Positions 32,691 through 40,242 of a stretch of DNA of 44,513 nt are shown one piece after another. Under the pieces are notes generated by a model. The model was not told the origin of the DNA, made no database searches, and was given only the letters and a program-made list of their open reading frames with translations. The position numbers were made by a program, and so were the translations under genes. Source of the stretch: a virus. The first letter of the stretch is position 1, and each line of letters opens with the position of its first letter. The stretch spans positions 1 through 44,513 of the IMG/VR virus record IMGVR_UViG_3300008113_000095; one strand, written 5' to 3'.

Positions 32691-33160
32691 TAGAATATTT
32701 TTTTGATTCCTTTCTTACCTAAAATACCATATTTTTTATCCATTTCTTGAACTATAAGCTCTTTATATTTCATATGAATAGATTCATAAGCTTTCTGGTA
32801 ATTTATCGCTGTATAGTCACATATAGCAACAAATTTTTCGACCATACTAAACTCAGTGTCCTCCAATTCTTTCAAGATATCTTGAAATATCAGGGGTATC
32901 AAATCCTTCGGTATCTTCTTGCTAGGACTTATTACTGTCCATCTAGAAGATTGGAATATTGTGTCAATTTTATCATTAAGACTGCAAGCATAGATATAAT
33001 CCTCGTCCTCGTAAGTAACAACAGATTGTAAGCTTCTATAGTCCAAGCTAGGATCTATTTCAAACTCTTCATCCGTAGAATCATTCTCCTTCTCATCAAA
33101 TTCATTATTTAATTCTAGATCGTCTTTTTCGTCTTCAATCAGCTTTTTCTGTTTCTTCAT
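32690..33160 (-). CDS. Hypothetical acidic protein of the recombination cluster
   Basis: 156 residues. The first 40 are very acidic and disordered (DEKENDSTDEEFEIDPSLDY). The rest is folded and helical: KIDTIFQSSRWTVISPSKKI, then MVEKFVAICDYTAINYQKAY and YGILGKKGIKKIF at the end. No known family recognised. Its ATG overlaps the helicase stop as TAATG and its stop meets gp47's ATG, so it is translated within the replication operon. It could be a helicase-loading or recombination accessory factor, but this is an inference from position only. Confidence 0.6.
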   Translation of the reverse strand: MKKQKKLIEDEKDDLELNNEFDEKENDSTDEEFEIDPSLDYRSLQSVVTYEDEDYIYACSLNDKIDTIFQSSRWTVISPSKKIPKDLIPLIFQDILKELEDTEFSMVEKFVAICDYTAINYQKAYESIHMKYKELIVQEMDKKYGILGKKGIKKIF

Positions 33161-34461
33161 TACTCGTTTATTATTTCAGAAGCGGGATCTTCTGTGATCC
33201 TCATATGATTATAGTCAACCAAGAATTTTTTATAGGAATTTTTATATCCCTCGTCCCTGTTTGCTAATAACTTCAATTTATATTCTTGGTTAGTGTACAT
33301 GAGAGGATCTTGAATAATACCAAACATACCATCAACTGTAGCTACCAATCCTGATGATTCAGATGCTGAATTCATACTTAAATCTGTAGCATCGAATTCA
33401 CTTTGTTTTGTTTGTGTTGCTGTAACAATAGCCCAATGGTTTCTTTGAGCAGCAGCTCTAAGATCCTCAGCTATTTGTTTGATCTTCATGTATGTGTTTT
33501 CGGAGTTGGGATTTCTCCAGTTTTTCATGATATTGATGTAATCTATAATTACTATCTTGAATTTTATTCCCAATATTTGTTCCACTTTAGTTAACCAATT
33601 TTCGACGTCTATAGCAGAAGCCTGAGAAGTTGGAAATTCTTTAACTACAAGTTCACCTGGTGTTCTTAAATTTTCGAATGCAAGGTTGGTAATTTTTTTC
33701 TTGATTAGTTCGTCATTCTCCGCACTATCCTTATATTCTGACATCCTTATGCCTAATAAGTTAGATCCTAACCTTTTCATGTATTTTCTGTCATTCAACT
33801 CTAATGTTATGATAGCAACGTTGTTAGATGCTCTAATAGCTTGTGTTGCTATATTACCTAACCATAATGTTTTACCAACTTTAGGCTGACCTAAGAAAAC
33901 GTATAAACCTTTTGCTGAGAAACCACCACCTAAGCAATAGTCAATATATTCATATCCACTTGAGAATGTTAAGTTACTAGGCTGTTTGTGAGATTCAGGA
34001 TCTCTAAAATTTAAACCCATATCAAAAGAAAAATCAACCTTATTTCTTTCTACCACAATAGATTTGTAAGTGTTGATTACATCCTTTATGTTATCTGGGG
34101 TTACCTCAGTACTTTTTATATAATTGATAGAATCTACTGCACTTTTTTCAAGTGTCTTCCATTCAATCCAAGATTCAACATTTTGTTGTAACCATTCAGA
34201 ATCATAGTCTTCAAGTGATATAGACCACATAGAATCTAGTAGAGAATCTGTTAGCACGTCATCTATTTTAAGTAGCTTAGCTGATTCTCTTACCTGGTTC
34301 TTACTAGGTATTTGCTGGTATTTCTTCCAGAATGATTTAACTACCTTAAATGTTTCTTGAAAATCTGTATTCTTAAAATACGATGTTTCTGTTGCGTCTA
34401 TATAAGCTGGACTTTCTACGACAGCTCTAAACCAAATGTTTTCTAAATGTTGATTCTGCAT
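33160..34461 (-). CDS. gp41: Replicative DNA helicase (DnaB-like, T4 gp41)
   Basis: 433 residues (T4 gp41 is 475). N-terminal helical domain about 1-150; RecA-type motor from about 165. Walker A GQPKVGKT (191-198), strand VAIITLELND (with the conserved Glu), Walker B FKIVIIDYINIM (301-312), a DLRAAAQRNHWAIVTATQTK segment (motif H3) and NRDEGYKN near the end. It unwinds the fork as a hexamer and loads primase. It starts 2 bases after the 97-residue gene and is coupled by TAATG to the next gene. Confidence 0.93.
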   Translation of the reverse strand: MQNQHLENIWFRAVVESPAYIDATETSYFKNTDFQETFKVVKSFWKKYQQIPSKNQVRESAKLLKIDDVLTDSLLDSMWSISLEDYDSEWLQQNVESWIEWKTLEKSAVDSINYIKSTEVTPDNIKDVINTYKSIVVERNKVDFSFDMGLNFRDPESHKQPSNLTFSSGYEYIDYCLGGGFSAKGLYVFLGQPKVGKTLWLGNIATQAIRASNNVAIITLELNDRKYMKRLGSNLLGIRMSEYKDSAENDELIKKKITNLAFENLRTPGELVVKEFPTSQASAIDVENWLTKVEQILGIKFKIVIIDYINIMKNWRNPNSENTYMKIKQIAEDLRAAAQRNHWAIVTATQTKQSEFDATDLSMNSASESSGLVATVDGMFGIIQDPLMYTNQEYKLKLLANRDEGYKNSYKKFLVDYNHMRITEDPASEIINE

Positions 34462-34463
34462 TC

Positions 34464-34757
34464 TTAATAATGTGGATTATCCTTTATTTTATACCAATTT
34501 TTATTCCCTACGCTCTTCTCAGTTTTCTCAAAAATACCCTGATCAATTAATTCTTTTACTATCTTTCCGTGGGAAGATTTCTCCCATCCTGGATTTAAGA
34601 AAGAATTAAATGTTTGTTTGGAAAAGTCTCCGTCAGGTCTACCATCTCGAATTAAATATGAATTTAATTCGTAGATTAGATCTTCCTGAGTTGGATACTC
34701 AGGAAGATCCTTCCAAACTCCTAATAAATATTTTAGTTTAAGCTTGTTCTTCTCCAT
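34464..34757 (-). CDS. Small hypothetical DNA-metabolism protein, possible winged helix
   Basis: 97 residues, compact and basic. The helical stretch TQEDLIYELNSYLIRDGRPD, then SHGKIVKELIDQGIFEKTEK followed by NKNWYKIKD, resembles a winged-helix pair with a beta wing (VGNKNWYKI). It is flanked by UvsX (overlap 20 bases) and gp41 (2 bases). T4 has no equivalent here. A role as DNA-binding or helicase-loading accessory is an inference. Confidence 0.55.
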   Translation of the reverse strand: MEKNKLKLKYLLGVWKDLPEYPTQEDLIYELNSYLIRDGRPDGDFSKQTFNSFLNPGWEKSSHGKIVKELIDQGIFEKTEKSVGNKNWYKIKDNPHY

Positions 34758-35919
34758 CAGTTTCTGTTACTTCTTCGTCTTCGTCTTCTCCGTCAACTAG
34801 TGCCTCAAATTCTCTCTCATCGAATAAATCCGGGAGTTTAAAATATGGCTGAATAACTTTCTCGTCAAGAGCTTTTAGAACTTCGTCAGTAAATACCTCG
34901 GAAGTGAATATTTGTGTGGAAGGAACAGTTTTACCTAAATGTCTTACTGCCCATCTTGGTGATGATTCGTTACCTTGGAATACCATTTCTCCAGTTTTCT
35001 TATCAACTTCTAATTTACCTCTTTGGATTCCGCACGTTTCCCAAGAAACGAAATCCTGTAATCCTACATAAGCATTCATACCGTTCATAAAAGAGATATG
35101 GAATTTAACAGCGTAAGGTCTAGTAAACCTTGCTTTCTTAGGTGTAGATGTAACTATTATACCAGTTTTTGTATTGCTACCGTCTTTTAATTGTGCTTTA
35201 GAAAGCATGATAACATTACTCATTGAGAAGATAGGTCCATCACCACCTGCTGCCTCTTTAGTGGGCATAAATCCTCCAATGTTTCCTGTAGTAGTGTGGT
35301 TTGTACAAATTAAAGGAATTTTAACCCCTGTAAGGTCTAATGTGATTACACGGAATAAAGACCTTAATTCCTTAGATCTAATACCCATATCCATTGCACT
35401 TTTACCTTTAAGAGCATCTCCGGATTCTTTATCTGTTGTTAACATTCCTAGTGAGTCCAATACAAGTAAGATCTTAGGATCTGCACCATCTTTTCTGAAT
35501 CCTTTTACTTTCTCAATAAGATTTGCTGTAAAAACTTTAAAATCTGTAATAGTCTTGATTGGCTGATAACGTACCATATTAGTGTCTATACCAAATTTTT
35601 TAGCTCCTGATTTATCGATAGCACCCTCAGTATCACAATAGATAACGTTGTATCCTATTTTTTGTGCCTCTCTCACAATGTTCATACAAAGGAAAGATTT
35701 ACCTGTTTGTGGATCTCCTGCAATACCCATAGATCTGTTGTTTGCTATACCTCCGAATAAAGTTCCAGATAGCTGTGCATTCAATAGATAGTTTCCTGTA
35801 GGAATCCATTCAGTAACCTCCGAAAATTCGTTGGTTTCCAATAATGAACCCATTTCAAATCCATCTATCTTGGATAGTTGCTTGTCCAATTCCGCGAATG
35901 AAAATTCTTTCTTAGCCAT
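34738..35919 (-). CDS. uvsX: RecA-like recombinase UvsX
   Basis: 393 residues (T4 UvsX is 391). Walker A GDPQTGKS (68-75), IYCDTEGAID (about 93-102, catalytic Glu), Walker B ILLVLDSLGML (150-160), a LICTNHTTT segment (motif 4 region, about 200) and a very acidic C-terminus (EDEDEEVTETDGEEQ) typical of UvsX. It forms filaments on single-strand DNA for strand exchange. It is the first gene of the replication operon in this window; an A/T-rich leader precedes the ATG. Confidence 0.95.
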   Translation of the reverse strand: MAKKEFSFAELDKQLSKIDGFEMGSLLETNEFSEVTEWIPTGNYLLNAQLSGTLFGGIANNRSMGIAGDPQTGKSFLCMNIVREAQKIGYNVIYCDTEGAIDKSGAKKFGIDTNMVRYQPIKTITDFKVFTANLIEKVKGFRKDGADPKILLVLDSLGMLTTDKESGDALKGKSAMDMGIRSKELRSLFRVITLDLTGVKIPLICTNHTTTGNIGGFMPTKEAAGGDGPIFSMSNVIMLSKAQLKDGSNTKTGIIVTSTPKKARFTRPYAVKFHISFMNGMNAYVGLQDFVSWETCGIQRGKLEVDKKTGEMVFQGNESSPRWAVRHLGKTVPSTQIFTSEVFTDEVLKALDEKVIQPYFKLPDLFDEREFEALVDGEDEDEEVTETDGEEQA

Positions 35920-35929
35920 TTTAATTAAA

Positions 35930-36235
35930 TTATTTACTTATTTTACGTACGTGTTTTCTAATAATTTCAGAATCATCAAGATCCTCATTTTCGAATCTAC
36001 CGTCCATTTCCCTTAATATGAAAATATCCTTCCCTATATTACTAGCTATATTTTCTAACATCTCCAAATCCTTAGTTACATCTAAATCACCATACCATAT
36101 TTTACCTTCACCTAAAACAAAAACATTAGCATTAAAATAAACTTCATTCTCTGGAAATTTTTCAACGTATGAGGATTTGGAGTGCGAAACCATTCTGCCC
36201 TCCATAAGACCCTCGTTAACAAAAAATTCTTTCAT
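35930..36235 (-). CDS. Small hypothetical protein
   Basis: 101 residues from the ATG at 36235. The GTG at 36283 is possible but would place the start inside the AT-rich promoter-like TATAATAATAAA stretch and next to the terminator, so I prefer the inner ATG. It starts MKEFFVNEGLMEGRMVSHSK. A beta-rich middle, EVYFNANVFVLGEGKIWYGD, is followed by helix VTKDLEMLENIASNIGKD and an acidic tail. No known family. It precedes uvsX by 10 bases and is likely in the same transcript. Confidence 0.55.
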   Translation of the reverse strand: MKEFFVNEGLMEGRMVSHSKSSYVEKFPENEVYFNANVFVLGEGKIWYGDLDVTKDLEMLENIASNIGKDIFILREMDGRFENEDLDDSEIIRKHVRKISK

Positions 36236-36286
36236 AATCTTTATTTTTTTATTATTATACTCAGTTTTTCTGTTTTGGTCCACAAA

Positions 36287-36314
36287 AAAAGCTATTTATT
36301 TAAAAATAGCTTTT
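36287..36314. terminator. Bidirectional terminator
   Basis: Perfect 11-bp stem, arms 36287-36297 and 36304-36314 (AAAAGCTATTT and complement), 6-base loop, T/A run on either side. It lies at the end of the 84-residue gene and ahead of the next transcript. Confidence 0.65.
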
Positions 36315-36567
36315 ATATTTTTTTACGGTACTCTAAAAGTCTTATACAATCTTCGAAATTTTGTTGATTCTCGTTCCAGGATATTAATTCATCTAATGTC
36401 TTCGTTGTAAGCTCGCGGTCTTCTTTTAAAGATTCCTCAAACAAATAATCTGAGCTTAACCACAATTTAGTTTTCTTTTCCGGATCTATTGTATAGTCGG
36501 ATTTCTCCACAAACAAAAAAAATCTGCCATCAGCAGATTTTTTAATATATCTTTTAGAATTTCTCAT
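36313..36567 (-). CDS. Small hypothetical helical protein
   Basis: 84 residues. It starts MRNSKRYIKKSADGRFFLFV, with a C-terminal helix pair LDELISWNENQQNFEDCIRL-LEYRKKI. That C-terminal pattern (L..LI...E....FE.C..LL) recurs in the next gene upstream, so the two may share a fold, reminiscent of the UvrB/UvrC interaction helix, which I cannot confirm. A perfect 11-bp terminator-like hairpin falls inside the coding sequence. A second hairpin covers the start region. Confidence 0.5.
   Translation of the reverse strand: MRNSKRYIKKSADGRFFLFVEKSDYTIDPEKKTKLWLSSDYLFEESLKEDRELTTKTLDELISWNENQQNFEDCIRLLEYRKKI
36517..36543 (-). other. Terminator-like hairpin inside a coding sequence
   Basis: Arms AAAAAATCTGC (36517-36527) and its complement (36533-36543), loop 5 bases, with an adjoining T/A run. 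It falls about 24 bases after the ATG of the 84-residue gene. Confidence 0.5.
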
Positions 36568-36569
36568 AT

Positions 36570-36591
36570 CCTCTATTTATTATTATAGAGG
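36570..36591 (-). other. Hairpin directly before the start codon
   Basis: Stem CCTCTAT/ATAGAGG, 8-base loop. The 3' arm contains AGAGG five bases before the ATG at 36567, the only strong purine box of its kind here, so it may control initiation. Confidence 0.35.
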
Positions 36592-36615
36592 GATAATTCT
36601 AATAAGTTTCTAATT

Positions 36616-36900
36616 TTATCCTATAATGTTTAAAAGAGGATCTGGAGAATATAATTGTTTTACTTCGTTAGATATTTTTAGAAGATAAGCACATCTTTCA
36701 TACTCTTCCTTAGATTCGAAATGCTCTATTAATTTTTCGAAAAGATCACTTTTTACAAAATTGCGAAGCTTCCCTTCTTCTCTGAAAGCCTCTATGCCTT
36801 TGGCTCTGATGAAATCATAAAGTCTTCTTGAATCTTGATCATACGCTCTGTCAATCTCTTCCTCAAACTCGTTTATTCTTTTTATTTCTTCTGGTTCCAT
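36616..36900 (-). CDS. Small hypothetical helical protein
   Basis: 94 residues, acidic and helical. It starts MEPEEIKRINEFEEEIDRAY. The helix pair LFEKLIEHFESKEEYERCAY-LLKISNEVK resembles the C-terminal part of the neighbour at 36313. No motif of known function. It has its own unit: upstream are TTTG and TACATTTA spaced 15 bases apart, a near match to the Bacteroidota -33/-7 promoter. It is therefore a candidate early gene. Confidence 0.55.
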   Translation of the reverse strand: MEPEEIKRINEFEEEIDRAYDQDSRRLYDFIRAKGIEAFREEGKLRNFVKSDLFEKLIEHFESKEEYERCAYLLKISNEVKQLYSPDPLLNIIG

Positions 36901-36966
36901 GACTTTTATTTTTTATTATGGTTTTATAGTATAAATGTAGATAATTATTTCGGACAAAAAAAATGA

Positions 36967-37308
36967 TTATTTCTGATAATTAGTAAATATTTCCTTGCCT
37001 TTTTTTATATCGCTCTTTGCGAAAAATATAATTTTATTCTTGGATGTGTCTGTTTCCCAATCAGCATTCGATTCGTGATCTGAATGATTAAATATGCTTC
37101 CATACCCTAAGCATATCACAAGATCCTGTCCTCCTTTAGGCCAAGAAAAGAAATGATCATTCAATATCTCTGGATATGAATGGTGAGGAACTTTTATAAA
37201 ATGACACTCCTCCAATATCTCACCGCTCTTTATATTCTCGGAAGCAAAAACACCTCTTCCGTGTATATTAGAGTCATCTACGTAAATTTTACTTGATCTG
37301 TATAACAT
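36967..37308 (-). CDS. SET-domain protein (putative protein lysine methyltransferase)
   Basis: 113 residues, a minimal SET domain. Landmarks are HGRGVFASENIKSGEILEEC (16-35, the N-terminal GRGxFA and IxxGExI strands), GYGSIFNHS (68-76, the NHS cofactor-binding motif) and FAKSDIKKGKEIFTNYQ (96-112, the DIxxGEEI...Y end that contributes the catalytic Tyr). SET enzymes use S-adenosylmethionine to methylate lysines, and short free-standing ones occur in some bacteria, phages and large viruses. Substrate unknown. It reads left, divergent from the plus gene at 37383. Confidence 0.82.
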   Translation of the reverse strand: MLYRSSKIYVDDSNIHGRGVFASENIKSGEILEECHFIKVPHHSYPEILNDHFFSWPKGGQDLVICLGYGSIFNHSDHESNADWETDTSKNKIIFFAKSDIKKGKEIFTNYQK

Positions 37309-37359
37309 AACTATTAATATTATTTTTTATATAGCTATAGAACAAAAGATTTCAATAAA

Positions 37360-37370
37360 AGGATATATAA
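37360..37370 (+). promoter_or_regulatory. Candidate phage promoter AGGATATATAA
   Basis: Exact copy of the motif 12 bases upstream of the plus-strand ATG at 37383, followed by an A-rich leader. Confidence 0.5.
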
Positions 37371-37382
37371 AAATAAAAAATA

Positions 37383-38183
37383 ATGAATAATATCTTATCA
37401 ATTGAGGATTATTTAAATGAAGGCAGATCTTTTTCGCAATTTACTAATGAACAGATAAATGAGTGTTTGAGGTATCTAGATTCAGAAGATCCTGCAATAT
37501 TAGAAGCTTGGTACAATACAATTCTAGATTTTGCAGCACTTATACCTGGTGTAGGATCAATAGCAGAGGGGATAAATCTAGTTTCTTATGCTAAACAAGG
37601 AGAATATCTTTTAGCAGGTCTTTGTGCTATAGGATTAATTCCAATTTTTGGTCAATACATAGGAGCAGGTGGTTCTATATTAGTAAAAACATTAGGAAAG
37701 GGAGCTAATCTAGGAGCAGGGATATTAAAACCTTTTGTTGGTACTGTAGCTAAGTACTTCACAAAAATCGTACAATTCTTGAAGAGCTCTAAATTTTTAG
37801 CTAAATTCTCTGGAATAGCACCATTTGTTGAAAACATAATAAAAGCTCTGAAAAACTTTGTTATGCACGGGGGAAGACAGTTAGGGGAATTAGCTAAAGA
37901 CACAGCAAAAATAAAAACTCTTAAAAAGGACGTAAAAAATCTTAAACTAGGTACTAAAGCAACTGAATGGATCTTCTCTGATAAAGATAAACCAGCAGTT
38001 TCTACTTCTCCAACAACTGTAGGGAATCCAGGAACAATAAGTGATTACTCGGGATACCAAATACCTGTACCTAAGGATGCTTATATGGCATATCAAGGAA
38101 CCCCACTTAAAAATATAAGGCCATATACAGACTCTGAACTATCTCAAGCCGAAATGGCTCACAACTGGGATCAATACCTATAA
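37383..38183 (+). CDS. Protein with capsid-targeting-like N-terminus and hydrophobic Gly-rich core
   Basis: 266 residues. The N-terminus MNNILSIEDYLNE-GRSF fits the T4 capsid-targeting pattern with an LxE site at 11-13. About 45-110 is glycine-rich and hydrophobic: AALIPGVGSIAEGINLVSYA then LLAGLCAIGLIPIFGQYIGA. It resembles pretoxin-type segments of polymorphic toxins and pore-forming proteins. About 110-190 is basic/amphipathic helices and the C-terminus is proline-rich. Function unknown; an injected head protein acting on the host membrane is a speculation. It has its own AGGATATATAA promoter and a strong terminator after the stop. Confidence 0.65.
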   Translation: MNNILSIEDYLNEGRSFSQFTNEQINECLRYLDSEDPAILEAWYNTILDFAALIPGVGSIAEGINLVSYAKQGEYLLAGLCAIGLIPIFGQYIGAGGSILVKTLGKGANLGAGILKPFVGTVAKYFTKIVQFLKSSKFLAKFSGIAPFVENIIKALKNFVMHGGRQLGELAKDTAKIKTLKKDVKNLKLGTKATEWIFSDKDKPAVSTSPTTVGNPGTISDYSGYQIPVPKDAYMAYQGTPLKNIRPYTDSELSQAEMAHNWDQYL

Positions 38184-38191
38184 AAACTACA

Positions 38192-38213
38192 AACCCAGGA
38201 TTAATCCTGGGTT
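38192..38213 (+). terminator. Intrinsic terminator of the 37383 gene
   Basis: Stem AACCCAGGA with its complement, TTAA loop, followed by TTTTTT. It serves the plus-strand gene and may also work in reverse. Confidence 0.85.
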
Positions 38214-38229
38214 TTTTGTGAAATTAAAT

Positions 38230-38997
38230 TTAGATCTTACATCCACAGTTAGGACAGAATTTCCAAGTCTGTTTTTTCATTCTTGTTCCGCAATCTGTAC
38301 AATAGTTTCTAATAGAATTAGATTCCATTGGTTTTTGTGATTCCGGTAATATTCTGTATTTACAAGATTTGCTAGGGAAATAATTAAAAGTTCCGTGAGA
38401 TTGTTTAAAATCCTGATTACTTGAATCCCCCTTCTCAACCCTTCCTGTTTCTAAAGATTTAGATCCGGCTACTGATGTAGTAGTACTGTAAACAAAATTT
38501 TCGGTTGTTCCTCCAAAACATGTTGATTGTCCAGATATTCCCGAATTTCCTATTTTAGTACTGTATAAATCTCCTGTGGTATTAGGAGATCCATAAGTGT
38601 AAGTACCAATAGTAAAGCTTCTGTTGTTGTAAAAATCTTGTCTCTCCCCGTAGAATTCTACTTCTACCATTCCGTTATCCCTTACAGCATTGATTGCTTC
38701 ATCGGATTTATCTATTTCATAAGTTTCAAAAAGGAACTTATTGTTAGTTTCGATAAATCTTTCCAGATAAACTCTTTCTCCAGGTCTTAGAATGATACCT
38801 CCTCTGGAGATCTTTGTTCCATTAATTTTGATTTCTGCTAAAACCTTATCTGTTGATGGATTGAATAGTTCGATCTCGAATGTTTCACCATTTTTAAGAT
38901 AAACGGTGTCTCCATAGATCTTAGATCTATTTCTGTTTCTTGTAATGTGGGCAGTGCATCCTTCCAGACCCAACCCTGATGTTGATGAATAATACAT
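38230..38997 (-). CDS. Zinc-ribbon virion-type protein
   Basis: 255 residues. About 30-120 is a beta domain: LKNGETFEIELFNPSTDKVL then IKINGTKISRGGIILRPGER and VEVEFYGE. A family with this NG..I...G(I/L)(I/V)L.PG..V.L.R pattern is common in large phages and some giant viruses, function unknown. The C-terminus is a zinc ribbon, YCTDCGTRMKKQTWKFCPNC (Cys pairs about 232/235 and 248/251). The region between is T/S/G-rich. A 113-base leader upstream of the ATG at 38997 carries the structured GC-rich element. Likely a virion or host-interaction protein. Confidence 0.65.
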   Translation of the reverse strand: MYYSSTSGLGLEGCTAHITRNRNRSKIYGDTVYLKNGETFEIELFNPSTDKVLAEIKINGTKISRGGIILRPGERVYLERFIETNNKFLFETYEIDKSDEAINAVRDNGMVEVEFYGERQDFYNNRSFTIGTYTYGSPNTTGDLYSTKIGNSGISGQSTCFGGTTENFVYSTTTSVAGSKSLETGRVEKGDSSNQDFKQSHGTFNYFPSKSCKYRILPESQKPMESNSIRNYCTDCGTRMKKQTWKFCPNCGCKI

Positions 38998-39014
38998 AAA
39001 GATTATTTTATTTT

Positions 39015-39086
39015 GGTCCCTTCCTTCGCGTCCATTGCTGAAAACTCTACGGCTTGTTGGCCGGGAAGTGACTAGAAACCTCTAGT
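39015..39086. ncRNA. GC-rich structured element, unassigned
   Basis: By hand count 33 of 58 bases at 39015-39072 are G or C, against about one third elsewhere. Pairing seen: long-range arms 39016-39024 and 39064-39072 (8 pairs, one mismatch). They enclose a hairpin 39050-39063 (CGGC loop GCCG) stacked on the closing arm and a 25-base single strand. An adjoining hairpin, 39071-39086, has arm ACTAGA. It lies in the 113-base gap before the ATG of the zinc-ribbon gene. No coding frame and no match to tRNA, hammerhead or preQ1 aptamer cores. Could be a leader regulator or a small RNA. Confidence 0.45.
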
Positions 39087-39110
39087 TCTATTATTATATA
39101 CAGGAATTAC

Positions 39111-39386
39111 TTAAAAGTTCCCCATTCCATCAAGGGGGATGTAGGTTTTTACTAAATCTGAATGTATTATCTGCGGTATTCTTTTATAATCCTTATACCA
39201 TTTATTACAAACATATACTTCCTTACCGTCTGGTGCTTCTATTATTTCTACCACATCGTACGAAGCTTCCTCAAAAGGACCTATTGCTTTTGTAATTACC
39301 CTACCAATTACTGGCATTCTTGTGACATCTTCACCACTATATGATAGGTTTTCTTTTAAATTAAAATCTTTTATTCTCTTTAACAT
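39111..39386 (-). CDS. Small protein with capsid-targeting-like N-terminus
   Basis: 91 residues from the ATG at 39386; a GTG one codon earlier is also possible. The N-terminus MLKRIKDFNLKE-NLSY fits the capsid-targeting pattern, with LKE at 10-12. The remainder, VIGRVITKAIGPFEEASYDV then GKEVYVCNKWYKDYKRIPQI, looks like a small beta-barrel domain. The family is not recognised. It overlaps the SLT gene by ATGA, so both should be made together. An internal head protein is the favoured reading. Confidence 0.6.
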   Translation of the reverse strand: MLKRIKDFNLKENLSYSGEDVTRMPVIGRVITKAIGPFEEASYDVVEIIEAPDGKEVYVCNKWYKDYKRIPQIIHSDLVKTYIPLDGMGNF

Positions 39387-40228
39387 CACTTTACCGAATT
39401 TATTCCTAAAGGAGCAGTGTTTGGTATTACTTGCTTTCCCTTTTCTGTACTCTCTAGATCTACTTGTTGAATTCCCTGAGTCATTAATGGATTTTCAACC
39501 GAATCAAGTACACCTCTATAATATTCTAATGGTTTTTTCTCTCTGTAAGATGCAGGATCTGCAAAAGCTCCAGTGAAGTTACCTAATATGTAATTGTTTT
39601 CGTCGTCTTGCTCGTAGTCGTAGTCGAATATACTCTCTATATAGTTGTAGTAATCTTTCTTAGTTTTTTTACTATCCTCAGGGAAAGCTTTAAATGTTTC
39701 TATGTTTTTATCTATTACATATTTAGGAAATTCCCATTTCCAGTCTTTTCTTATTACTTCAGGATAGAAAGTTATTGCTGCAAAATCTCCGGGTGCTATC
39801 TCGTCCTTAAGATTCATTTCATTGAACCATAATTTATAGAATGCTTTTACTAGATCTAGCTGATCGACATTTGACATCTCTAATACTTCATTAGGAGTAT
39901 AGGTTTTTCCTGTTTCGTCGTTAGTAAAGCATTTTAGTACTGAAGGCATAAAAGCTAGTAGTCCAACTGCACCTGACATATTATCCTTGCATTTTGGATC
40001 AAATCTACTTTCGTGAAATATAGTGTGTAAAAGCCATTCAGGCTTGATCTTAAGATCCTTAGATATTCTAATTAGTTTTTTAAAGAATTGGTTTCTGTTA
40101 TCCTTAATATAGCTAGAATACGGAAGCTGTGTAACAGTCTCCATTTTATAAGATGAAGGATCAATTTTTTCAACCTTTACATTTTCAAATAATGTAAAGC
40201 TTTTAAAGTCTTTTAGATGTCTTAGCAT
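39386..40228 (-). CDS. SLT-domain (lytic transglycosylase-like) protein with capsid-targeting-like N-terminus
   Basis: 280 residues. About 60-170 is an SLT fold: IKPEWLLHTIFHESRFDPKC with the catalytic Glu at 73, then NMSGAVGLLAFMPSVL, the usual S-x-A-x-G-L-x-Q/A-x-M-P box. The N-terminus MLRHLKDFKSFTLFE-NVKV fits the T4-type head-targeting pattern with LFE at 13-15. The C-terminal 90 residues are acidic and extended. It would cleave murein, perhaps during DNA entry if packaged. The AGGATATATAC box lies 3 bases before the ATG. Confidence 0.75.
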   Translation of the reverse strand: MLRHLKDFKSFTLFENVKVEKIDPSSYKMETVTQLPYSSYIKDNRNQFFKKLIRISKDLKIKPEWLLHTIFHESRFDPKCKDNMSGAVGLLAFMPSVLKCFTNDETGKTYTPNEVLEMSNVDQLDLVKAFYKLWFNEMNLKDEIAPGDFAAITFYPEVIRKDWKWEFPKYVIDKNIETFKAFPEDSKKTKKDYYNYIESIFDYDYEQDDENNYILGNFTGAFADPASYREKKPLEYYRGVLDSVENPLMTQGIQQVDLESTEKGKQVIPNTAPLGINSVK

Positions 40229-40231
40229 CTA

Positions 40232-40242
40232 GTATATATCCT
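40232..40242 (-). promoter_or_regulatory. Candidate phage promoter AGGATATATAC
   Basis: Motif copy 3 bases upstream of the ATG at 40228, the same close spacing as at 29921. Confidence 0.5.

Noticed and set aside
35930-36283. Longer start (GTG at 36283) for the 101-residue gene
   Set aside because: It would run over a TATAATAATAAA box and touch the terminator; the ATG at 36235 fits the context better.
39015-39086. Self-cleaving ribozyme or tRNA
   Set aside because: No hammerhead CUGANGA/GAAA core, no T-loop GTTCRA, and no HDV-like double pseudoknot could be drawn.
39071-39090. preQ1-like AGAGGTTTCTAG on the minus strand
   Set aside because: The start resembles a preQ1-I riboswitch but the needed CCTCT partner and the A-rich tail are missing. 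The arms pair with themselves instead.
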